Below are positions 1 to 8,365 of a DNA stretch of 64,000 nucleotides, in pieces. The stretch is from NCBI GenBank assembly GCA_033855775.1, contig JAWVFT010000141.1:5424-69423 (forward strand), in the 5' to 3' direction. Both the position numbers and the translations under genes were made by a program. Within the stretch, counting starts at the first letter, position 1; every line of letters starts with the position of its first letter. The stretch comes from DASVTR01 sp033855775. GTDB taxonomy: Bacteria > Acidobacteriota > Blastocatellia > Pyrinomonadales > Pyrinomonadaceae. Under the pieces are notes generated by a model. The model worked only from the letters and a program-made list of their open reading frames with translations, was not told where the DNA came from and did not search any database.

Positions 1-1411
1 AGCCTTGCGTCACCAGCACGTCGAGGCCAGAGTCAATATCGTAGAGCGTTGTGCTCGTCGCTCCGCTGAAGTTGTTGGTGTAGGCCGCGCCAGTGACGGT
101 CGGGTCGTTGCCGAAGAACGGGTCGCCCGGCGCGTAGGCCAGATTGGTGTCCGTCCCGGCTGTCGCGCCCGTGTCAGGATTGATGCGCGCATTCTGGTTG
201 GTGTCGTTAACGATGCGGATGCGGTCGACCGTCGGGTTGAAGTCAAACCCGTACTCGTTGCCGCCAAGCGAATTGGGCACGCCGACTAATGTTGCCGCGC
301 CCGTCAAAGGGTCGAGCGTGACGATGCGGTTATAGCTGGTGAAGCCGGAGAGTTGCCCGTTGGCGGGCCGGAAGTCTATGCCGAGGACGATTTCGCCGCC
401 GAGCAAGCCCGTGATGGCTACGTCTCTCAGGATGACGCTCGGCGCGTTGGTGTTGAAGGTGACGAGACGGTTGCTGGTAGTCAGGCCGACGGCGGTTTCC
501 GAAGCCTGATTCATGCACGATGCGGGCGTTGAGGTGGACACACGAAGCTCTGTGCCGTTGGCGGGAAGTGTCCCCGTGCTGCCGCCGCCGAAGAAGCTGA
601 AATAGCGATTCGCGCCACGGTCGCCGAATTGATTCTCGGCCCCGACCGTCAGCCCGTTGTTGTTGCCCGCTCCCGAAATCGGGCCGTAAGGATAAGTGAT
701 GTCCTCAACCGGACTGGGGTCGCCGAGGATGCCAATCCAGATTTGGAAGTTGACGGTATCCGTCGTGCTGAAATATCTGACGGCTTCCCAGTCGAGCACA
801 ATCCATGTATTGGTTCCATCGGTCAAGGTGGCGATACGCAGCGCGCCGCCCGATGCTGGATTAAGGTCAGTCCAAAACGGAGCGAGCACGTTGTTGGGCC
901 GGGTTGGGTTCGGGAATAACTGGTTGACGAACGTGTTGTCGTCGGTGTTGTTGCCGCCGCCGACAATCGCATAGCCGTTGCTGGAAATCCCGATTGATGT
1001 CCAGGTCTGACCGGCGTAGCTGAACGCCGGAGTAGTGAAGTTAGTCACGCTGTCATCGGTCACTCCGGCGATGGCAGGCACGCCGAACGCCGACAGCGGC
1101 AGGTATCCAGCCGGAGACGTTCCCGGCGCGATGGTGACTTCGGGCGAGCAGGCCGCCACTAATTGTGGGGCGTTGATAGCCATGCGCTCGTCTATCCCTT
1201 TTTTGAGGATTGCTTCTTTGTCGGCGGCGCTCAACACAATCGTGTTGGTCGGGCTGAGCGGAGTCGCCGTAAATTTATTCCGCGCGGATTTCTGCGCCTG
1301 TGCCGACCCAAGCGCAACGAAGATGATGGCGATGGCCGTCAAGAGGAACGCGATGCGACGACCACGCGGACAAGAGGACATATTCCGATGATTGTAAGAT
1401 GGTTGAATCAT
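1..1411 (-). CDS. Secreted DUF4394 domain protein (3' end outside window)
   Basis: About 470 codons are visible on the reverse strand and the frame stays open to the left edge, so the C-terminus is missing. The ATG at 1411 has a GAAAGG ribosome-binding site about 8 nt upstream. A second in-frame ATG at 1381 would begin directly at a basic, hydrophobic signal peptide ending in AQAQ. The first half has a nidogen-like pattern (FSYAGQTWTSIGISSNGY, then FWTDLNP, then a WIVLDWEAV stretch). The second half has DUF4394 signatures such as GIDFRPANGQL, GFDFNPTVDRIRIV and NARINPDTG. DUF4394 proteins are exported and of unknown function, sometimes attached to other extracellular domains. The family call is firm; the role is unknown. 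Confidence 0.85.
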   Translation of the reverse strand, partial: MIQPSYNHRNMSSCPRGRRIAFLLTAIAIIFVALGSAQAQKSARNKFTATPLSPTNTIVLSAADKEAILKKGIDERMAINAPQLVAACSPEVTIAPGTSPAGYLPLSAFGVPAIAGVTDDSVTNFTTPAFSYAGQTWTSIGISSNGYAIVGGGNNTDDNTFVNQLFPNPTRPNNVLAPFWTDLNPASGGALRIATLTDGTNTWIVLDWEAVRYFSTTDTVNFQIWIGILGDPSPVEDITYPYGPISGAGNNNGLTVGAENQFGDRGANRYFSFFGGGSTGTLPANGTELRVSTSTPASCMNQASETAVGLTTSNRLVTFNTNAPSVILRDVAITGLLGGEIVLGIDFRPANGQLSGFTSYNRIVTLDPLTGAATLVGVPNSLGGNEYGFDFNPTVDRIRIVNDTNQNARINPDTGATAGTDTNLAYAPGDPFFGNDPTVTGAAYTNNFSGATSTTLYDIDSGLDVLVTQG

Positions 1412-2186
1412 GTTTTGAACCTTTCATGCTCATCGGTGGAGAAGAGTCTCGACCGATGCCGTTAATCTGCTTGACCTTATCCATCGGGCAGCAGTGATGA
1501 AAAAGGCCGAGTTGGAAGGAAGCAAAAGAAGCTGACGACACACGCCAACGTCAAGCGGCGGGGCGATGCCCGTTCTCGTTTCTTAGCCAGTCAGAACTGC
1601 GTCTGGAAACTTCAGATGGCCTCCTCTGCTGTCGCCCGCATAGTCGGGCCGGATAGGTTTAACTGCGGAGCCGACGACGGCAGCGGCGCTCGATAGCGGC
1701 ACGACGGCGTGGCAAAAACCCCTCGAATGCTTGAGAAGAACCGGGTCGCCGCTACGAATCAAAAAGGGCCAGACCGTAGGAAGCGACAAGCGAATTGGCG
1801 ATGCCTTTGCTGGAAACTACGAGCCAGCAGGCTCTTTCGGTTTTCGCCTCTGGCAGGCGAAGCAAAGGCAGTTTTCGCTGACGAATGCGCGCATTATAGA
1901 CGACAATGCTGCTTTCGTTTCTCAATTTTGTGTGTCGAAATCAAAATGCTGACGAAGCCGTCTAGCAATATTGCCGTCGCCTTCGAGAAAACCTTTGAGG
2001 CTGCCCGGTCGCGCTGCCCCGGTCGGAACCGTCTTGTCGAGGCCATGCGCTTCGTCGTATGCTCTGACCTTCATGCAGCGAACGCCATCAGCCATCTCAG
2101 GTTCCGGGATGCTGTAGAGACTGAGGACGCTTCTACCCTGAACACGAGATTGAGAATTGAGAGCAAGGAAGAGATTGACTGAGCCG
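1412..2186. other. Intergenic spacer without a convincing gene
   Basis: This spacer of about 775 bp separates the divergent DUF4394 and kdsD genes. Several open frames cross it, but their translations are rich in Arg and Cys, resemble no family I know, and lack good ribosome-binding sites. One short hairpin is visible at 1843-1861 (TTCGCCT, 5-nt loop, AGGCGAA). It probably holds both promoters, but I could not pick them with confidence. Confidence 0.5.
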
Positions 2187-3170
2187 ATGACGGACAAGCC
2201 TTATTTCTCGCAGGTCGTCGAACTGCTGCGGATGGAAGCTGCGGCCATCGCCGCCACCACCGACAGACTTGAGCGCGGCGAGGTCGAGCGCGCCATTGAC
2301 CTGCTCGCAGAGTGTCGCGGCAAAGTCGTGCTCGTAGGCGTCGGCAAGTCCGGCAACATCGCCGAAAAGATAGCCGCCACGCTGACCAGCACGGGGACAG
2401 CCGCCGTCTACCTGCATCCGTCCGACGCGCTGCACGGCGGCCTCGGCCTCGTCAACGCGGAAGATGTCGTCGTCGTCCTCAGCAACAGCGGCGAGACGGA
2501 TGAAGTCGTGACGATGCTGCCTTACCTGAAGAACCGGCAAGCGCCAATCATCGCGCTGGTCGGCAACCTGCGCTCGACGCTGGCCAGAAGCGCGGCGGTT
2601 GTGCTGGACGCTTCCGTTGATCAGGAAGCCTGCCCGCTCAATCTCGCCCCGACCACCAGCACGACCGTCGCGCTGGCTCTCGGCGACGCGCTCGCCATGA
2701 CCTTGATGCAGGTCAAGGGACTGACGCCCGACGATTTCGCGCTTAATCATCCGGCGGGCCGCATCGGCAAGCGACTGACCTTGCGCGTCACAGACCTGAT
2801 GCACAGCGGCGCGGAAAATCCGCTTATCAAGACGGATGCGCCGTGGCTCGAAGTCATCGCGGGCATCAGTCGCGGCGGCCTCGGCGCGGTCAACGTCGTG
2901 GACGACGCGGGCCGTCTCGCGGGGATTATCACAGACGGCGATTTGCGCCGCTCGCTCCAACAAATCGAACACGCAGATTTGGAGAACCTGCGCGGCGGGG
3001 CCATCATGACGCGCAATCCTGTCGTCGCCGCGCCCGACTTGCTGGCCTACGACGCGCTGCGCTTGATGGAAGACCGGCCATCGCAGATTTCCGTCCTCCC
3101 CGTCGTTGACGACGAACGCATCTGCGTCGGCCTCATCAGGCTGCACGACATCGTTCGCAGCGGACTTTAA
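2187..3170 (+). CDS. kdsD: Arabinose-5-phosphate isomerase (KdsD/KpsF family)
   Basis: This cytoplasmic enzyme interconverts D-ribulose 5-phosphate and D-arabinose 5-phosphate, the first step towards Kdo for the LPS inner core. The 327-residue length matches the family. An N-terminal SIS domain (about residues 40-180) carries VGKSGNIAEK, SNSGETDE and NLAPTTSTT, followed by the family motif NHPAGRIGKRL. Two CBS motifs follow (about 205-325; GIITDGDLRR, then VLPVVDDE). The ATG at 2187 is chosen because a TTG 30 nt upstream would add only a non-homologous tail, and a GGAAGAG precedes the ATG. It is monocistronic by spacing. Together with lpxC nearby it supports an LPS-bearing outer membrane. Confidence 0.95.
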   Translation: MTDKPYFSQVVELLRMEAAAIAATTDRLERGEVERAIDLLAECRGKVVLVGVGKSGNIAEKIAATLTSTGTAAVYLHPSDALHGGLGLVNAEDVVVVLSNSGETDEVVTMLPYLKNRQAPIIALVGNLRSTLARSAAVVLDASVDQEACPLNLAPTTSTTVALALGDALAMTLMQVKGLTPDDFALNHPAGRIGKRLTLRVTDLMHSGAENPLIKTDAPWLEVIAGISRGGLGAVNVVDDAGRLAGIITDGDLRRSLQQIEHADLENLRGGAIMTRNPVVAAPDLLAYDALRLMEDRPSQISVLPVVDDERICVGLIRLHDIVRSGL

Positions 3171-3289
3171 AAAGCCATGGATGAGAGCGCGGGGATTTGG
3201 GATGAAGCAGAGACTATTCAAGACGAATAGCCGCGCCTTCATCCTTCATCCACGCGCTCTCATCGCTACTTTACGGGAGATTAAAATTA

Positions 3290-4099
3290 ATGTTGACGCG
3301 CTCGTTTAAGTTGATGATGGTTTGCGCCATCGCCTTGATTGTTTTCAGTTGGAGCCTAGCTGCTCCGGCTTGGGCGCAGGACGAGCGCGCGAGTCGTTCG
3401 CGGCAAGTGAGCGCGGCCCCGGCGGCGGAAGCGACCGTGACGCTGAACGAGCAATTCCTCAACCTGTTTCTCGAAACGATGTTCACGCGCCTGCGCGGCC
3501 CGCGGTTCCCGCTCTCTTTGGCGAGCGTCGAACAGCCGCCGCCGACTGAATCAATCGCCGCTCTTCAGGACTCGCCAAGGGCGGCGCATCTACAACACGG
3601 CTTGCCGCTCAAGAGCGTTGAAAAGAGCGCGGCTAATGTGACGCAATGCGCGAGCGTGATTGTGTTGGAAAGGGAAGTGGGCGGCGTCAGAACCGCCGTG
3701 CATTTTGAGAATGGAAGAATCAGCGCGCCGCTCGCGTTCAGCGGCTCATACGCGGTCGCGCTGCTCGGCTGCATAAATTTTCAGGGCTGGGCCGAGACGA
3801 CCATCAAGCTCGACTTCGACCGCTCGCGGCAGGTCTTGAGCGCGCGTGTCGAAGTTGAAGACATACACTTGAACGGCGTCCCCGGCCTCGCCAGCGGCGT
3901 CATCGTCGGCCTCGTGCAAAACTCAATTGACGGGCGCATCAACCCGGTCGAAATTCTTCCGGCCTCGCAACTCTCCGCGCGGATTCCCATCGCCGCGGCG
4001 GGCGGCGCGCTGCGTTTGCTGGCAAGGGAAGTGCGCCCCGAAGTCGTCCCCGGAGCCTTGCGCCTGCATATCATTTACGAGTTCGCGTCCGCGGATTGA
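3290..4099 (+). CDS. Exported hypothetical protein
   Basis: I do not recognise this 269-residue protein. The start is supported by GGGAG 10-11 nt upstream. The first 30 residues are a clear signal peptide ending in APAWAQ. The mature part has a stretch of N-terminal amphipathic sequence, then alternating hydrophobic residues and repeated Gly/Val segments (for example EDIHLNGVPGLASGVIVG) that suggest a beta-rich lipid-binding fold of the LmeA/DUF2993 kind. That resemblance is only impressionistic. It ends 60 bp before the convergent lpxC gene. Confidence 0.75.
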   Translation: MLTRSFKLMMVCAIALIVFSWSLAAPAWAQDERASRSRQVSAAPAAEATVTLNEQFLNLFLETMFTRLRGPRFPLSLASVEQPPPTESIAALQDSPRAAHLQHGLPLKSVEKSAANVTQCASVIVLEREVGGVRTAVHFENGRISAPLAFSGSYAVALLGCINFQGWAETTIKLDFDRSRQVLSARVEVEDIHLNGVPGLASGVIVGLVQNSIDGRINPVEILPASQLSARIPIAAAGGALRLLAREVRPEVVPGALRLHIIYEFASAD

Positions 4100-4159
4100 A
4101 GAGGGCTTCGAGCCTTAGAGAGCGCGAGCGTTAAGGGACACGAAAGTTTCGATTCAAGC

Positions 4160-5062
4160 TTAACTGCCGACCAGCGATGCTTCCCGCTTGGCCTGCGGCT
4201 TCTGCTTGAAAGGCAAGTCAACTATCTCCCAGGCGGCATCGTTGCGGAGCAGTTTCGACATCAGCGCGGCGTGCAGGATATGGCCGCTGCGCTCGGCTGT
4301 GACGCGGCCCATGACGGGCATGCCGAGCAGCGCCAAGTCGCCGATGATGTCCAGAATTTTGTGCCGGACAAATTCGTCCGCGAAGCGCAAGCTCGTCTCG
4401 TTGAGCATTCCTTCGGGCGTCAGCACGATGGCGTTATCGAGCGTCCCGCCGCGAATCAAGTTGTCGCGCCGCAAGGCTTCTATCTCTTCCGTAAAACCGA
4501 ACGTGCGCGCCGCCGAAATCTCGCGCCCGAAGCTCTTGTCCGTCACCTCTAACTGAAAGCTTTGGACGCCGATTAAGGGATGCGCGAAATCAATCATGCA
4601 ATCAATCAGGTAAGCTTCGGCAGGCTCAATCTGAATGCGCCGCGTGCCGTGCTCGACCGCGACCCGCTCGCGTATCTTAAGAGCGCGCCTCGCCAGCGGT
4701 TGCTCCGTGATGCCCGCGCGCTCAATCATCAACGTGAACTCTTCAGCCGAGCCGTCCATAATCGGCAGTTCAAGATTGTCAACTTCGATGAACACGTTGT
4801 CCACGCCCGCGCCGCGCAAGGCCGCCAGCAGATGTTCGACCGTTGACAGCATCACGCCGGTTCGCATCAACGTCGTCGCGTAACTGCAATGCGCCACAGA
4901 CTCGACCGTCGCCGGAATCTCAAAACCGCCGAGGTCTGTGCGGATGAAGATGTAGCCCGTGCCGGGCGGAGCGGGCAGCAGCCGCAACTGCACCGTCACA
5001 GCCGTGTGCAGTCCGATGCCGCTCGTCTCGACGGGCGCGGCCAAGGTGGTTTGTTTGACCAA
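4160..5062 (-). CDS. lpxC: UDP-3-O-acyl-N-acetylglucosamine deacetylase
   Basis: LpxC is the zinc-dependent, committed step of lipid A synthesis. Zinc and catalytic residues are visible: E76-H77 in STVEHLLAAL, H234 and D238 in VRHKILDIIGD, and H261 in SGHILH (numbers from the chosen start). I place the start at the TTG at 5062, giving 300 residues beginning MVKQTTL. This aligns with the usual MIKQRTL start of the family, and a GAGGG lies 7-8 nt upstream. A TTG at 5101 would add 13 residues with no family counterpart. The gene is convergent with the exported protein before it and stands alone rather than in an lpx cluster. Confidence 0.95.
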   Translation of the reverse strand: MVKQTTLAAPVETSGIGLHTAVTVQLRLLPAPPGTGYIFIRTDLGGFEIPATVESVAHCSYATTLMRTGVMLSTVEHLLAALRGAGVDNVFIEVDNLELPIMDGSAEEFTLMIERAGITEQPLARRALKIRERVAVEHGTRRIQIEPAEAYLIDCMIDFAHPLIGVQSFQLEVTDKSFGREISAARTFGFTEEIEALRRDNLIRGGTLDNAIVLTPEGMLNETSLRFADEFVRHKILDIIGDLALLGMPVMGRVTAERSGHILHAALMSKLLRNDAAWEIVDLPFKQKPQAKREASLVGS

Positions 5063-5251
5063 AGATGAACCCTCGCGTCTCGGCACAAACAACGAAGCCA
5101 AGCGCTCTCATGATTGAAACTCGACTTAATAACACAGCAAAGACCATGCCGCCTCCCTCATCGCGCTTCCATAGGCATTCAGCCTTTCCCCTGTGGCAAC
5201 CACGCGACGACCCCGCCCGAATGTGCTGCTCTCGCGCCACACTCAAGACAT

Positions 5252-5486
5252 GCGACGAGCAGCAAGCAGCGAGTGACGAGCAAGAAAAGAAGTGATGAGT
5301 AATGAGCGACGAGTAATTCGCGATAAGTGATGAGTGATGCGCGATAAGTGACGAGCAAAAGCAGATAGCCCGTCTCTCGTCGCGCTTATCTTTTCACTCA
5401 TCGCCCGTCCTTTGTTGCTCATCACTCATCTCTCGTCGCTCATTGCTAACTCGTCACTCGTCACTCGTCACTTGTCACTTGTCACT
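5252..5486. repeat. Facing heptamer arrays upstream of polA (GTGACGA family)
   Basis: The spacer between lpxC and polA consists of degenerate 7-bp units. The left part reads as variants of GTGACGA/GTGATGA (5270-5365). The right part reads as the complement, ACTCGTC/ACTCATC/ACTTGTC (5390-5486), with five near-perfect consecutive units just before the polA start. The two halves can fold back on each other. The same family recurs immediately downstream of polA. The repeats are translatable in the polA frame, but that extension has no homologous character, so I leave it outside the gene. Confidence 0.85.
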
Positions 5487-5508
5487 GCTTTACTTATCAT
5501 CAGTTCAA

Positions 5509-8247
5509 ATGCCAAGGAAACAGTCTTCGACGCCAGCCGTGCCAACTGAGCGAGTCTTTCTCATTGACTCGATGTCTCATATTTTCCGCGCGTTCTTTGC
5601 GCCGATGGGCGCGCGCACAGACCCTTTGACCAACTCGCAGGGACAGATAACGCAGGCCGTCTTCGTTTTCACGAACATGCTGCGCAAGCTCCTGGCCGAC
5701 GAGAAGCCGCACTACATCGCCGCCGTCTTCGAGTCGGGCGAAAAGACTTTCCGCCACGACACGTTCTCGGAGTACAAAGCGCACCGCGCCGAGATGCCCG
5801 AAGAACTGACTTCGCAGTTGCCCTACATCATCCGCGTGTGCGAGGTCTTCAACATTCCCATCCTGAGCGCGGCGAGCTTTGAGGCCGACGACGTAATCGG
5901 CGCTCTCGCCGTGCAGGCCGCCGCGCAGGGCTTGCAGGCCGTCATCGTTTCCAACGACAAGGACATGTGCCAGCTTGTGCGCGACCCTTGGGTCATCTGC
6001 ATGCGGCAAAATTCGCAGAACGTCAAACGCAAAGAGCCTGTCCCGCCCATCGAGTGGTGCGACGAGGCTTGGGTCGAAGCGAAGTTCGGCGTGCCGCCCG
6101 CGCAGATTGTTGACCTGCTCGGATTGATGGGCGACGCCGTGGACAATATTCCGGGCGCGCCCGGCATCGGAGCGAAGGGCGCCGTCCAACTCGTCAAGCA
6201 GTTCGGCTCGATTGAAAACGCGCTGAAGAATTGGGAAGAGGTCAAGCATAAAACTTATCGTGAATCCCTGCGCGCCAACCCTGACTTGATTCGTCAATCG
6301 CTGGACCTTGCGACCATCCGCACCGATGTCAACATTCACTTAGACCTCGACAAGCTGCGCTATCGTCCGCCCGATAGAGCCGCCGCTTATCAGTTGTTTC
6401 GCGAGCTTGAGTTTCAATCGCTGACGAGAGAATTTTCCGACGCCGCCGCGAGCGTGGCGGGCGAAGCCGGAGCGGGTGGCCCGCGTCGTTATCGCATCAT
6501 CCGCAAACGCGCGGAACTGGAAACGCTCGTGCGCGCCCTCTGGGACGTAGAGCATTGGGGCTTCGCCGTCTCGGACGGCTCAACTGCCGGAGCGGGCCAG
6601 CAAGCCAGCGTCCGCGAAGCGGAGCAAGCGAGCGGCGTCGCCATCTCGACCGCCGCCGGAGCGTCTGCCTTCATCGATTTGGAAAATTTTGAAGGCGGGG
6701 CTGATTCGGCTGTGGGGCCGCTCGGCGATGTGCTGGCTAACGGGCTGCTCTCGAAATCCGTGCATGATTTAAAACGCGCGACGGGCTTGCTGGCTCCCTT
6801 TGGCATCGAGCCTGAAGGCATCACGGATGATGTCTTGCTGGCCGCTTACCTGCTCGACCCGATTCGCAGCAAGTATGAGTTGAAAGATTTGGCGCGCGAG
6901 GCCGCTGGCGCGGAAAGCGCTGGCGAGCCGCCCGAAGGTTGGACGGAAAAGCAGTGGCGCACAGCCGAGGCCGCAGACCTGACGGCGCAGACCGCGCACG
7001 TCCTGCACGGACGCCTCATCGAACAGGAACTCGACTACATCTATAACGAGATGGAGTTGCCGCTCGCCCCTTTGCTCTACAGGATGGAGCGCGCGGGCCT
7101 GCGTGTTGACACGTCCGCGCTCGGAGAGTTATCGCAGTATCTCGGCGCGGAACTTGAAAAGCTGACGACGAAAATCTACGCGGTGGCCGGGCGCGAGTTC
7201 AAGATTAACTCGCCGAAACAGGTCGGCGACGTGCTCGAAGAGTTGAACATCAGTTCCGGGCGCAAGACTTCGACGGGCCGCGTCTCAACGAGCAAGGCCG
7301 TGCTCGAAGAATTGGCGCAGAAGTTTGAACTGCCGCGCTTGATTATCGAATACCGCGAGCTTGATAAACTGAAGACCGTCTACACAGACAGCTTGCCCGG
7401 ACAGATTGCCGCCGACGGGCGCATTCACGGCCAGCTTAACCAGACCGTGACGGCCACGGGCCGCCTCAGCAGTTCCGAGCCGAACCTTCAGAACATTCCG
7501 ATTCGCACCGAACTCGGTCGCCGCATTCGCCGCGCCTTCATCGCCGAAGAGAATTGCAAGCTCATCTCCGCAGATTATTCGCAGCTTGAATTGCGGCTGC
7601 TCGCGCACGTCACGCGCGACGAGGAGATGCTCGACGCTTTTCAAAAGAACGACGACATACACGCTCGCACCGCGCGTCTCGTCTTCGGCGCAAAGACCAA
7701 AGAAGAGATGAAGGAAGCGCGCCGTTTCGCCAAGATAGTCAACTTCGCCATCGCCTACGCCATCGAGCCGTTCGGCCTCTCGCAGCGCGTCGGCATCTCT
7801 CGCAAGGAAGCGAAAAAGGTGATTGACGATTACTACGAAACCTACAAAGGCGTCCGTCGCTTCATGGAAGAAGTGCCGTTGAAAGCGCGCGAGGCTGGCT
7901 TCGTCCGCTCCATCTATGGACGTATCCGCCCGCTGCCCGGCATCAACGACCGCAACGGCAACATCCGCAACCGCGCCGAACGCGAAGCCATCAATATGCC
8001 GATTCAGGGAACGGCCAGCGACATCGTTAAGATAGCGATGCTCCACGTTGACGAAGCCCTCAAGCGCGAAGGACTCAAGGCGCGGATGCTGATGCAGATT
8101 CACGACGAACTCCTTGTCGAAGCTCCCGCGCATGAAGCCGAGCGCGCCGCCGAGATTATCAAGCGAGAGATGGAACACGCCGTCGAACTCGACGTGCCGC
8201 TCCTCGTCGAACTCGGCATCGGCGACAACTGGATGGATGCGAAGTAA
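5509..8247 (+). CDS. polA: DNA polymerase I
   Basis: This 912-residue protein has the full PolA layout. The 5'-3' exonuclease domain covers about residues 1-300 (FLIDSMSHIFRAFFA; EADDVIGALA; SNDKDMCQL; GLMGDAVDNIPG). A 3'-5' exonuclease-like domain follows (about 325-530), then the polymerase domain (about 540-912), with motif A at ISADYSQLELRLLAH and motif C at QIHDELLVEAP. The DxE of exonuclease motif I is absent (WGFAVSDG at that place), so proofreading is probably lost, as in Taq polymerase. Motif B reads RRFAKIVNFAIAYA where NFGxxYG is usual. The ATG at 5509 is chosen because upstream codons come from the heptamer array. Its ribosome-binding site is weak. Confidence 0.96.
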   Translation: MPRKQSSTPAVPTERVFLIDSMSHIFRAFFAPMGARTDPLTNSQGQITQAVFVFTNMLRKLLADEKPHYIAAVFESGEKTFRHDTFSEYKAHRAEMPEELTSQLPYIIRVCEVFNIPILSAASFEADDVIGALAVQAAAQGLQAVIVSNDKDMCQLVRDPWVICMRQNSQNVKRKEPVPPIEWCDEAWVEAKFGVPPAQIVDLLGLMGDAVDNIPGAPGIGAKGAVQLVKQFGSIENALKNWEEVKHKTYRESLRANPDLIRQSLDLATIRTDVNIHLDLDKLRYRPPDRAAAYQLFRELEFQSLTREFSDAAASVAGEAGAGGPRRYRIIRKRAELETLVRALWDVEHWGFAVSDGSTAGAGQQASVREAEQASGVAISTAAGASAFIDLENFEGGADSAVGPLGDVLANGLLSKSVHDLKRATGLLAPFGIEPEGITDDVLLAAYLLDPIRSKYELKDLAREAAGAESAGEPPEGWTEKQWRTAEAADLTAQTAHVLHGRLIEQELDYIYNEMELPLAPLLYRMERAGLRVDTSALGELSQYLGAELEKLTTKIYAVAGREFKINSPKQVGDVLEELNISSGRKTSTGRVSTSKAVLEELAQKFELPRLIIEYRELDKLKTVYTDSLPGQIAADGRIHGQLNQTVTATGRLSSSEPNLQNIPIRTELGRRIRRAFIAEENCKLISADYSQLELRLLAHVTRDEEMLDAFQKNDDIHARTARLVFGAKTKEEMKEARRFAKIVNFAIAYAIEPFGLSQRVGISRKEAKKVIDDYYETYKGVRRFMEEVPLKAREAGFVRSIYGRIRPLPGINDRNGNIRNRAEREAINMPIQGTASDIVKIAMLHVDEALKREGLKARMLMQIHDELLVEAPAHEAERAAEIIKREMEHAVELDVPLLVELGIGDNWMDAK

Positions 8248-8248
8248 G

Positions 8249-8361
8249 ACAGTGACGAGTGACGAGTGACGAGTGACAAGTTAAAGACAGCTTCGCTCTC
8301 ATCGCGCGCCATTCATCACTCGTCGTTTTGGTTTTGCTCGTCACTTGTCACTCGTCACTTG
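8249..8361. repeat. Facing heptamer arrays downstream of polA (GTGACGA family)
   Basis: Directly after the polA stop there are four tandem 7-bp units (GTGACGA three times, then GTGACAA). After about 60 bp come complementary units (ACTCGTC, CTCGTCACTTGTCACTCGTCACTT). The arrangement matches the array upstream of polA and could form a long hairpin acting as a terminator or mRNA 3' structure, although no U-run follows. Confidence 0.8.
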
Positions 8362-8365
8362 AATT

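Noticed and set aside
1709..2182. A 157-codon frame between the DUF4394 gene and kdsD
   Set aside because: Its translation is Arg/Cys-rich and mixed. There is no ribosome-binding site, and it runs up to the kdsD start without coupling. I judge it spurious.
2133..3242. A long reverse-strand open frame opposite kdsD
   Set aside because: It is a mirror of GC-rich coding DNA. It has no family character, no ribosome-binding site and overlaps a firm gene almost entirely.
7285..8178. A 297-codon frame antisense to polA
   Set aside because: It arises from the codon pattern of polA on the opposite strand. Its composition is unlike real proteins, and it covers the polymerase domain exactly.
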